From Tetranychus cinnabarinus (lineage: Eukaryota; Arthropoda; Arachnida; Trombidiformes; Tetranychidae), in assembly GCA_022266195.1 (NCBI GenBank), contig WHVY01000003.1, positions 12,462,001 through 12,526,000 of the forward strand: a DNA stretch of 64,000 nt, read 5' to 3'. The number at the start of each line of letters is the position of its first letter. The stretch's first letter is position 1. This document shows, in pieces, positions 1 to 9,185 of the stretch. Made by a program: the position numbers and the translations under genes. The notes under the pieces were generated by a model. That model ran no database searches, was not told the origin of the DNA, and worked only from the letters and a program-made list of their open reading frames with translations.

Positions 1-43
1 CTTTTCGATTTTTGTGTTGATATGGTCTTTTCAAGCTGCTAAA

Positions 44-2320
44 ATGAATATCGAAGAATTACCTGATGACTGCTTATTGTGTATTTTCAATCATTTCGAG
101 GAATTTCAAACTCTTCTGAATGTCTCTGAAGGTGAGTAAATCTTTCTTTATAATGAAAATTGTAGAGCCTGAAGACTAAAGAAAAAGGTTCTCTAATTTA
201 AGCTTACAAAGTAGTGTTATGGTCGCGTTACAAGACGATTCAAAACTATTTTCATTAGATTATAAGAAATTGAAAAGAAAGGACTGATTGCCTCTAGCTG
301 AACTTCGATAAAAGTACGAAAAACACGTTTACACCTTTTTGGATGGATACTGTCTAAAAATGAATGCAAATCTTGTAAAGGGTGAAACGCGTTAGAAGTG
401 AAAATTATCTTACAATTGTTAGTTTTATAAGAACGAAGATGACAATGATGAGATGTCCAATTTGTGTCTTCTTCTCTTTCTTTCAAATTCTCATCATTGT
501 CATCTTCATCTTTATTCCTATCAAACTAACAGTTGTAAGATAATTTTTACTTCTTACGCGTTACACCCTTTATATTATATGATATCGATTGAATAGCTTA
601 CTCACCAGTCATTGCAGAATGTCTCGAGAATCATGTTTCATATGTTTTTCCATTTCACGCCTTTTTATAATCAGAACTAATGGTTGAAAACTTGCATTCA
701 AAGATGCCCAATTCTCGAAATCCATGCTTCAAATCTGAGATCTATAGCACCAACTATTGTGAGTTTTGATCACAAAAAAGCGTAGATTGAAATATGCCCG
801 GTATATTTTGTTTGCTTTCAACCTCTTTTCATTGAGCTAGTTTAATTTAAATGTCATTTCTTACTGATTCCTTGAGATTCACGGTTACTATTAAGAAGGA
901 ATTCAAAAATGAGTCCATTATCTCATGAAATTGAAATTACGCGACCAGACTTTTTAGACTTTGAAAAACTTATTAATTTTTTATTTATATACAGTTTGTG
1001 AAAGATGGCGAGGTTTGGTGCTTGAAAGGCTACGCAAAGTTGAATATTTAACAGGTAAGCTAAAAGTCAATGAGGAGAATAGCAGTTACCACAATTTTTT
1101 ATTTAGATGATCGCGAGCTCTTAGGCCATCCAGCTAGAAATGCCATAATCTTCGAAAATAATGAGCAACTTGAGAGATTTAAACTATCAAAATGGTTTCC
1201 TAATCTTAAGGTAAGTCCAATCGTAAGGGCTACAATTATAAAGACACACCTGCGTTTCATGAAATACTAATCTATTTTTTCTAGATTTTAGATGTTCACG
1301 AAGATCTTGATGTGGATATTGTCGCAAATTCGAGAGTCAAAGGACTGGTATTGAAGTTTTACGCAAATTTGGAAAGTTTGGATAAAATCACTTTTAATAA
1401 TTCATCACTTGAAATGCTATCGATTTCACGCATCTGTAGTTTTTTCGCCAACGATATCCAAGGTCCTATGCTGAAACAATTATGCATAACCGACTGTAGT
1501 GTTACAGATTTTGCCTTTCATGCAAAATATTTTCCAAATCTCGAGAGACTTCGTATTGATGCAATCGCTTGTAAGCTATATTTATTTATTTGTTTTATTT
1601 GTTTCTTCATCTCACCATAAATTTATGTCTTGTTTATGATACAGGCTATGACAATTTCCCAATTACTCCTAGACCTGTTCTTGAAAAGCTAGAGATATTG
1701 GAAATATGCAACGACGAAACTTATTGGCGTGGTACATATCGTGGATTCTGCCTTGCAGACTGTTGTCCAGCTTTGAAAAGTGCCTTTCATTATTTGCGAA
1801 GAAGTTTAGTTGACGTTAGAAGTGAGACCGAAAATCATTTCTTAGAAGATTTAGTGATCGAAAGTGTTAGTATTTCTTTAAAAATTAAAAACTCAGATTT
1901 CTATAATGTTCTGTGTTTCTCTTCCTTAATATGGAATAGGAAGGGCGTTTCGTTTGGCGAGTCTTAAAACCCATATTGAGCAAGTATCCAAATTTGAAAC
2001 ATTTGGCCATCAGAGGACCAGCAGGAATAACTGATGAAGATATTCCCGAACTTTTGAAGATACTTCCTCGCTTAATTCTTATTGATATCGAAGAATCGGA
2101 AAAAGTAACCGAAAAGTCAACTGAATATATTGATTGGTACAGTGAACGCTATAATCGTGCAATTTCATTCTATTGCCAAGATGACGGAACTGAAATAACA
2201 AAGAAATGGCCTCATTTATCCACCAAACGCGTTTCTATTGGTCGAGGATTTGATTTCATGAAAAACTGTTTCATGAAGTTTCACTCAGATTTACCTTATT
2301 TACTGGATCCTGTTGAATAA
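44..2320 (+). CDS. F-box/LRR-type protein, six exons, 379 aa
   Basis: Proposed exons are 44-131, 995-1054, 1107-1210, 1285-1570, 1645-1865 and 1940-2320. All junctions are GT-AG and in phase, giving 380 codons including the stop. Residues 1-48 read as an F-box: LPDDCLLCIF near the N-terminus and VCERWRGLVLERL after the first intron, the usual 'LPxExLxxIF...VCxRW' pattern. The rest is degenerate leucine-rich repeat sequence (PNLERLRIDA, PNLKHLAIRG, a GITDEDIPELLKILP-type helix). F-box proteins bind Skp1 and present substrates to SCF ubiquitin ligases; the LRR part would choose the substrate, which cannot be read from sequence. Weakest point: the donor of exon 5 (GTTAGT at 1866) is non-consensus but is needed for the frame. 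An AATAAA signal lies at 2361. The first intron (132-994) carries a small palindromic transposon. The neighbours ALKBH7 and a second F-box gene are co-oriented. Confidence 0.8.
378..570. mobile_element. 193-bp palindromic MITE with TA target duplication (mariner-like)
   Basis: The left arm (about 378-453) and the reverse complement of the right arm (about 490-570) match over roughly 75 bp. They share the end AAGGGTG, an ACGCGTT core and a TGATGAGA-type inner stretch. Both ends abut TA (376-377 and 571-572), as expected for Tc1/mariner-type insertion. It encodes nothing and sits in intron 1 of the F-box/LRR gene. The superfamily is inferred from the TA duplication only. Confidence 0.65.
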
Positions 2321-2433
2321 AAACAATCTATTATTATATTGACGGAATTTTGAGTCACCAAATAAATTGTTTTTGCGTTTCAGTATTAGATAGCGAGTGT
2401 TTATTAAAATAATGAATATCTTTACGTAAATAA

Positions 2434-2901
2434 AAAACTATTGAAACTTGCTATTTCATTAATGTTATTTTGCCTACCTTTGATGAACAAATTCAAGATA
2501 TATGTTTCCAAGTTAACAAACTAATCGAAAAAATAAGTCAATCATCTCCTCAATGGATGGAATCTACTTTAGATGCCCAAATGGTTCTCTAAAAATCGAT
2601 TGATAAGAAATTGAAAGTTATTATCCTTTCATTAAATCTTTGGAGAGTTTTTGGTTTAAATTTTACAATTTATCAAACTGTTTGTCACCAATTACAGAAT
2701 TTGAGATCGAATCCATCCCTAAAAACATCAATGATCCTCCACTTAAGTAGACCTAAATACCAAGACCAAGATCGCGATTTGTGTAAATTCAAGTTTCTGG
2801 GTAAAAGCCAGACAACATATCGAAGCACGATTGATAATCGTGGTTTCTATGAATATCTGAAGATGGAGTTACCTGTAAATATGATGCTTTTTTCAAAATA
2901 A
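2434..2901 (+). pseudogene. Unidentified decayed coding fragment with one in-frame stop
   Basis: One frame stays open from 2434 to 2901 except for a TAA at 2590-2592. The two halves are about 52 and 102 codons and have a protein-like composition (for example TFDEQIQDICFQVNKLIEK, then NLWRVFGLNF and RGFYEYLKMELP). I do not recognise the family. It could be the remnant of a gene or of a transposon, or a chance open stretch in AT-rich DNA. No start codon or splice site was convincing. Confidence 0.25.
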
Positions 2902-3111
2902 TCTTTTTGTAATCAGATTGATTTCGTTACTTTATTTAGTATTTTAATCATTGTTTATTATTTTTAAGGAATTCCAGTACAATCATTTCCTATGATTTCT
3001 GCAGTTAATTAATAAATCAGAAGAATGTGAGGAAATCATTGAAATTTGCTTTCAATCAATCAAATCACGCGCTACAGTTATCATTGGTTTTTGTGCTCAA
3101 TTCACCTTGTG

Positions 3112-3378
3112 CAAAGAGTAAAGAAGAAGAGACTGCGATAAATACAAATACAATTTGTTGCTGTATAATAGCACTCGTGGTGCTAGTAGTAAGAAACTCT
3201 TTCTTTTCTCTTTCCAACTTAAATAATTATCAATTTTGTTAAATTGATTAAATTGGTCAATTTTGATTAAAAAAAGAATGAGAAAAGAAAGTGTTTCTTA
3301 CTACTAGCACCACCAGTGCTATTATACAGCAACAAATCGGTATTTTATTCATCGCAGTCTCTTCTTCTTTACTCTTTG
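3112..3378. mobile_element. 267-bp hAT-like MITE with 8-bp target duplication
   Basis: Near-perfect inverted arms (3112-3210 and 3280-3378) surround a spacer of about 69 bp. The terminal repeat begins CAAAGAGTAAAGAAG, consistent with the CARRG-type ends of hAT elements. The 8-bp direct repeat ACCTTGTG flanks it exactly (3104-3111 and 3379-3386). It has no coding capacity. It lies 139 bp upstream of the ALKBH7 start, so it may sit in that gene's promoter or 5' UTR. Confidence 0.85.
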
Positions 3379-3517
3379 ACCTTGTGCCTAATTACAATAG
3401 TATCTTCACTTTTTGATATGAGTTTCAATTCTACTTTGGACTGTGGCTTTTAAGCAAGTTAAATTTTAACATCTAATCTGCTAAATATGGTAAATCACTC
3501 AAAATCTCTAGATAGAG

Positions 3518-4266
3518 ATGTTATTTAAGGTGCCTTCAAACCTACTCTTAATACATCGTTCATTTTGTGGAGCCAAGTCCATTGTCAAGGAATCTTTCAA
3601 GGATGCCCAGAGCTTGATCTTATTTAATAAATTAGAAACTCGTCAGTTGATTGGCAACAGTTTTCTAGTCCAAGAAGATTTCATTACTCCTGATGAAGAA
3701 GAGAGATTAATCAAAGAGATCGATCCACTGTTAAAGCGATACAAATATGATGACACTCATATTGACCATGTTAGTTTATTATGATTGTATTTTTCTTTAA
3801 TAGAAAAACCTAGTTTTAATTTTAATGTTTGATTCTATGTTTTACTTAGGCAATAAAACAATACAAAGAAATAGAAAGATCTAAATGGACGTCACCGAAT
3901 CAAGTCATCATTGACCGTATAAGGACTGCAGTTTTTAGCTCTGGTGAAAAAATATTGGATCCTGTACACGTTCTTGATCTCTCTCCTAATGGTTTCATCA
4001 AACCTCATTTAGACTCTGTTAGGTTTTGTGGACCAACAATCGGGGGTGTGAGCCTTTTGTCGGATTGTGTTATGAGATTTGTACACGAAAAAGATAAATC
4101 ACTTGTCATGGACGTTTGGCTAAAACGTCGTTCTCTTTACATTATGAAGGATACAGCACGATATTTATTTAAACACGAGATTCTTGGCTCTGAGAACTCA
4201 ATGTTTGGTAACACTCTAGTACCTCGATCGCGGCGAGTCTCGATCATCTGTCGATGTTTGCCATAA
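3518..4266 (+). CDS. ALKBH7: ALKBH7-type Fe(II)/2-oxoglutarate dioxygenase
   Basis: Two exons, 3518-3769 and 3850-4266, join in phase 0 (donor GTTAGT, acceptor TTAG) to give 222 aa, close to the 221 aa of human ALKBH7. Exon 2 is strongly family-like: LDLSPNGFIKPHLDSVRFCG, then GGVSLLSDCVMRFVHE, LYIMKDTARYLFKHEIL and PRSRRVSIICRCLP. The iron ligands are H137 and D139 (PHLD) and H193 (KHEI). An arginine of the RRVSIICR segment should bind 2-oxoglutarate. ALKBH7 is a mitochondrial AlkB relative linked in mammals to programmed necrosis and mitochondrial metabolism. The basic, hydrophobic N-terminus here (VPSNLLLIHRSFCG) fits a mitochondrial presequence (inference). All catalytic residues are present, so it should be active. 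Confidence 0.93.
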
Positions 4267-5232
4267 TCTGCATTGACCCTTAAAGGAAACGATTCTCTAT
4301 CCTCATCGGATAGTTTAAGCTTTAGCAAAGCAAGACGACATTAAAATCATTGGATGAAAGTCAATCATTTATTCAAAAATTGTATATTTAATGAATAGAA
4401 AGTTCATTTGTAAAGATGTGAAATTTTTGAAGTTACAGACAATTTTCCGGAATTCAAGAAAGATGTTAATCATCACTTACTCTATTCTCATTTTATTTTT
4501 GTATAGACTTAATATCTGATTCACTCAAATTTGACCAAATTAGAGTATCATCTTGCAATTTCATTGTTTTACTTACAGACAGAAAATATTGTCTCACACA
4601 AGCTTACTTTTCTTTACAATTATCATGATTCAAAGTTTATGCGATGAAAATTGAATAATCCTGAATGTAATTCTTTTTGTGTTCAGATTTTCACATTAGT
4701 TTTTTTAATCTCGACACCACGTTACGTTAAAATAAGCTTAGCTGAAGAAAAGCAGATATAAAACACTAAATCTGTTATAATTATAGTTGAAAAGAGTTTG
4801 AAAGCTGAGAATTGGCTTATCAATGATTGAGCTAAATTTATTATTTTTTATAATTAAAGTCATTTTTAAATTGTAACAATCGTCAACCAAATATAATCAA
4901 TTCGAAGTGAGTTTATCGAAATCAGCTGATTTTCTTTGTGTTTTCTTTTGAAGACATGTCAAAACAACAAAATCCATTCTCAATGCATGCTTGAAGTAAA
5001 CATTATTTTAACTTATTTTGTGTTAATTAACTTTTTAATTAAGTTATGGCAATTTTTGTTTTAAATCTTCACCAAGTCACCAGGAATAAATTAGTCAACT
5101 GTGTGCTTTATCTCCGCCATTTTGTGAATGATCAACCAAATTGTGCTTATCTTACTGAAGTGTAACCAGTTTTATTGTAACCAATTCCCTATTTTACCTT
5201 AACCCTGCTTACCAACAAAGTCTTGGCGTGAA
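4267..5232. other. Intergenic: ALKBH7 3' flank and F-box gene promoter
   Basis: AT-rich sequence without a believable coding stretch, between two co-oriented genes. It must hold the 3' end of the ALKBH7 transcript and the promoter of the intronless F-box gene. I could not place either precisely. Confidence 0.5.
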
Positions 5233-6693
5233 ATGACATCTTTACAGGACAATGAAGATGTTATTGTTGAGATTATTAAATTTTTAAATATTCAAGAGAA
5301 ATTGAAATTTCGTGCGGTCTGCCGAAAATGGTATCATCTGATTGAACGTAATTTATCCCGGACCCGGGTTTTGGCTAACATTGATACTAAAAATTTGGGT
5401 TACCGTAATTCTGCATGTAGTGATCCTCGCCATCAAATAAGTCGATTGAATACCATTGAATACCCATGGAGACACGATTCGGAGAAATTTTCCCTTCTAC
5501 TGTCCAATGTTTTAAACCACTTCTACCAACTAACCGCTCTCTATCTCCATGACTTTAAAATTTCAACCAACCAAGTATCTCAACTTGCTGATTTCCCTTT
5601 CTGTGGCACAACTCTGTCTCACCTCAGTTTAACTGCTTGTGACCTGGGTCTGGTATCAAGGCGAGAATGGAGTTACCTGTGCTCAAAAGTATCTCCCCAA
5701 CTTGTACATCTAACACTTTATCAAAACAAGAACATGAGTCGAGATAAACTGTTTATTGTTAAACGCTACTGTACCAGTCTGATTGAAATCAATTATGATT
5801 TATTCAAAGCCGATTCCTGTCTGGATACTATGATTCCGGATAACCTGAATAAACTGCATGTTCACATATCAGATGTACCCATTACCCGTTTGAAACATAT
5901 GTTTGTTGATGCTCTCAAACATCAAATCAATTTAACTCACCTCAGATTACCATGTATCTCCATGTATTATTGTCATTTAGAGGCGATTTGTGCTACCTTG
6001 AGGAAATTGGTTTGCTTGGAAGTTCCATTGGTTAAAGATTATTTGGATCATGAGCCTGATTGTGGCATTGTAATTGGTGATTTGCCGTTGTTGGAGTGTT
6101 TCACATTGTTAAGCTTTCATTTTGATGTTACGGACCAAGACCCACCTAATATCGATAAAATGATTACCAAGATATCTCAAAGGAGAGGTCGAAGATTGAG
6201 AAGCTTAAAAATAGGACAATATAGTATTACTAGAGATACTTTTATTGAAATCACCTCCAACTGTCTAAATCTACAAGAATTTCATTATTTTCTCGATGAT
6301 CGATGTGGTTACTGGGGACACCGAAATCTATTTCTTATCAATGGTTTCCTTGATGATGATGTTGGCAAGCTATTGGCTAGCTTAGAATCGCTCAGAGTTC
6401 TCAACATAAGCTATTCTGTTATATCAGACCATCAAATTGCAAGCATAATTGAGAGCTGTCATAATCTCCGTCGGCTACATTTGAATCAATGTAAATTTGC
6501 TGGACTCAGATGTTTAGAAGCATTTATCGATTCAGCTCGTAAAGCTCCAAACGAAGCCTTCTATCTCATCTTGGGTCATCTGAACGAAATCATGTCTTGT
6601 TTTAATATCAATCGTCATAAATTACAATTACCAGCCAATCTGAACTGTGATTGTTTCCACCAAGAATGCGACATTGACGTTGTTTACGACTAA
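5233..6693 (+). CDS. F-box/LRR protein, single exon, 486 aa
   Basis: An uninterrupted frame of 486 codons starts at an ATG in an AT-rich leader. Residues 6-45 are an F-box (EDVIVEIIKFLNIQEKLKF followed by AVCRKWYHLIERN). Repeating leucine-rich units follow to the C-terminus, for example LTALYLHDFKI, LSHLSLTACDLG, LVHLTLYQNKN, LRSLKIGQYSIT, LRVLNISYSVIS and LRRLHLNQCKF. This spacing resembles FBXL proteins, which recruit substrates to SCF ubiquitin ligases through the LRR arc. The C-terminus is Cys/acid-rich (NCDCFHQECDIDVVYD). Unlike the F-box gene at the start of the window it has no intron, so the two are probably not a recent tandem pair; a retroposed origin is possible. AATAAA lies at 6902. 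Confidence 0.9.
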   Translation: MTSLQDNEDVIVEIIKFLNIQEKLKFRAVCRKWYHLIERNLSRTRVLANIDTKNLGYRNSACSDPRHQISRLNTIEYPWRHDSEKFSLLLSNVLNHFYQLTALYLHDFKISTNQVSQLADFPFCGTTLSHLSLTACDLGLVSRREWSYLCSKVSPQLVHLTLYQNKNMSRDKLFIVKRYCTSLIEINYDLFKADSCLDTMIPDNLNKLHVHISDVPITRLKHMFVDALKHQINLTHLRLPCISMYYCHLEAICATLRKLVCLEVPLVKDYLDHEPDCGIVIGDLPLLECFTLLSFHFDVTDQDPPNIDKMITKISQRRGRRLRSLKIGQYSITRDTFIEITSNCLNLQEFHYFLDDRCGYWGHRNLFLINGFLDDDVGKLLASLESLRVLNISYSVISDHQIASIIESCHNLRRLHLNQCKFAGLRCLEAFIDSARKAPNEAFYLILGHLNEIMSCFNINRHKLQLPANLNCDCFHQECDIDVVYD

Positions 6694-6982
6694 AAATACA
6701 GAAATTAAAAATCCACCATAAATCGTAACAACTTAATTCACTGGCCAAGAGACTCATCAATTGCAATCTTCCCGTGAATAGTCATTTGGAATTATTTTTT
6801 AAATCAATTAACCTTAAACAATTCAAGCTCAAATCCAAAATGGGCTGATCCTTATTGAACAATAAACTATTGTTTATTTGTATTAATTTTTCCTAAATTT
6901 CAATAAAAGGCTGGTAATATTTATTTTGAAATGTATTGTTAGTATTCACATCATTTGTACAGACCAATCCAATGTAAGAATA

Positions 6983-8368
6983 TTATTTAGATTTTATTTT
7001 AAAGCTTTTGCTTGGCAATTTGACCGCAGCTACTTTGATTATATTAACCCGACTCTTTTCAATGGACTGTTTCTCAAACCAGTTTCCTGAAAATTTAATC
7101 AAATCAGCAAAAGAGATTCCAAGCCAAGTACCGAAACAAGAAGCGATATAACAAAAGAACTCGATTCTTTCCATCCGTGCCGTATAGTAATAATTGACTT
7201 CAGCTCCAAAAGGTCGCCTCACATAAAATTTGGTTAAATTGCTTGAATTACTTTTCTCTTTTCTATTGATCAATGAAGTTGAATACCATTTGTTGAGACA
7301 AGCATTTTTACATGTCGATTTTATGGAACACAAATAACGACCCGGAGTTTGACAAGATTTACTGGGCACAAAAAAAGGTAAACTCTTCTTTGGATCTGCT
7401 GGAACATCATAAGGCCAGATTGGACAAACCTTTCTGACCATTGCACACCTACAATTGTAGACACAAGACATTCGCCCATAAACTTGTTCTTCATAATCGA
7501 TGCAATCAGTTTGGTAAGGATATCGAGATAAATAAGTAGTCATTTTGGTGGTCATTAAAGTGATTTGTTCAGTTTCTTTGGTTGAAAAGCGAAATGTATC
7601 AGCTTCGTTTAGATGCAATACTTCGACCGGGTTGTGAACATAAACAGCGATCCAATAATTTTGTGAAGTTTGAAAGTTAACTCGATAAAAGTGTTCAGAG
7701 TTTTTAGTAATAACATTGATTTCACTTTTGTTTGGTCTTTGATGGAAATATGTTGTACATCTATAAAGTTGATCCTCTTCGTAATCATATTGGATTGTCT
7801 CGATTGGAGTAACAAAATTTTCACAATCATCACCAGCTGAAGAATTGATTGGAACAAGTTCAGGCCAAGGCGTCTTACAAGTTATTTCAACTGGTTCGTG
7901 TGGTAACTTTGAAAGTATATTAATGGGAACATATCGAAGATTATTGCTTAACGGGTCGACCGTTTGGTTATATAAACTGATTGCACTGGAAGTTGGGACA
8001 ATTTGAGTTGACGGTGTAATCAGTTTGAGACAAATGGTCAATCCAGGCATATTTACGTTGCGAGGTGAATCTATTTCGATGTCGGTTCGAGTTGGGAATC
8101 TGAAGTAAATCATGGAAACTGATGATATTTGCCAAAATAAACCAACACTTGCTATTAACCAAGACACAAATTTGATCCAGAAAAATGAACTTGCCTTGAG
8201 TTGATATTTTTTGCTTGTTAATTGACGCATTGAGCCATTAATGAAAGTTGGTTTAAATTTTCTTGGTTCACCTTGGCTAAGATTACCTGGAAACAATGTA
8301 TAAGATCTTGAAGACGCTAAACGAGCATTTTTTAAATTGATATTCGAAGTCACCATTTTATCGTCCAA
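6983..8368 (-). CDS. DEG/ENaC (pickpocket-like) channel subunit 1, 461 aa
   Basis: Intronless. Topology: a cytoplasmic N-terminus of about 60 residues; TM1 at about 62-89 (FVSWLIASVGLFWQISSVSMIYF) followed by RTDIEID and MPGLTICL (107-114), the family's post-TM1 signature; a Cys-rich extracellular domain (CVYNCRCAMVRKVCPIWPYDVP, CKNACLNKWYS); and TM2 at about 399-426 with CFGTWLGIS, whose Gly-x-Ser (417-419) corresponds to the selectivity filter. DEG/ENaC subunits form trimeric, amiloride-sensitive sodium channels used in chemo- and mechanosensation. I see no HG gating motif before TM1. At 461 aa it is at the short end for the family. It is the first of three related genes here; they share RTDIEID/RVDIE, WP.DVP, the NLT(R/K) glycosylation site and RRP(F/S/Y)G. 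The ligand is unknown. Confidence 0.9.
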   Translation of the reverse strand: MDDKMVTSNINLKNARLASSRSYTLFPGNLSQGEPRKFKPTFINGSMRQLTSKKYQLKASSFFWIKFVSWLIASVGLFWQISSVSMIYFRFPTRTDIEIDSPRNVNMPGLTICLKLITPSTQIVPTSSAISLYNQTVDPLSNNLRYVPINILSKLPHEPVEITCKTPWPELVPINSSAGDDCENFVTPIETIQYDYEEDQLYRCTTYFHQRPNKSEINVITKNSEHFYRVNFQTSQNYWIAVYVHNPVEVLHLNEADTFRFSTKETEQITLMTTKMTTYLSRYPYQTDCIDYEEQVYGRMSCVYNCRCAMVRKVCPIWPYDVPADPKKSLPFFVPSKSCQTPGRYLCSIKSTCKNACLNKWYSTSLINRKEKSNSSNLTKFYVRRPFGAEVNYYYTARMERIEFFCYIASCFGTWLGISFADLIKFSGNWFEKQSIEKSRVNIIKVAAVKLPSKSFKIKSK

Positions 8369-9185
8369 ATAGACGCCTGATTCTGTTCATCCTTATAAAC
8401 TGAAATAATTTTATGCATTACAGTTTTGAAGGAACAGAAATGCATTTGGATTGATTGGAAGACATTTCATGATTGACAACTCAATTGTTGTGATTAATTG
8501 AAAAGCAAATCTATAAAAAGATAATATCTTTTGTTGGTGAAATTCAAATTCAGTGTTTTTCAAGTGATCGTGAAATTGATCGAGTTATCCAGAGCCGTGA
8601 AAAGATCAAAATTAGCCGAATCAGCTCATGACATCTTTTTTTGTCAAGTTGATTGATTTCTCTCGAATTAATGATTGATTATTGTAATTAAAAAAGTTAG
8701 CAAGGGAATATGATGTTATCCAATGCGTAAATCAACTGATTCCAAGAAATTAATCAATTTTTCGCAGAAAATTCCACAGAAAATAATCAATAAAATCAAT
8801 CTATTATTATTATTATTAAGTTTGTCACTCTATTCAATAACAAAGCTTATGTTTAGCTTCTGGTAATATATGAAGTCTCTTTTGAGTATATTTTTCGACC
8901 TTTCAGGACTTGAATCCATTTCACTATTTTAAGATCGAATGTTTCGGGTAGTAATAATATTTATTTAGTTGATCTGAAAACGAAAAATTAGACAGATAGC
9001 TAAATACACTCAATTTTGCTTCCGAACTCATTCCATGAAATTATGAAACAATTTTGATTTGATCAGACTCAAAGGTTGTTACTAGAAAGAGGCAATTAAC
9101 ACAATTGTCACATCTTGCAATTGAAGTTTACTTCAGTCAACAAGTAATTTAATTGTAATCTGGATTGTAACTAAAAAAGACAAAG
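8369..9185. other. Intergenic upstream of the first channel gene
   Basis: AT-rich; includes a short (TTA)n run near 8803-8820. Positions about 9074-9113 resemble the start of the second foldback repeat near 13777-13811, so the repeat boundary here may lie further left than I placed it. No gene seen. Confidence 0.4.
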
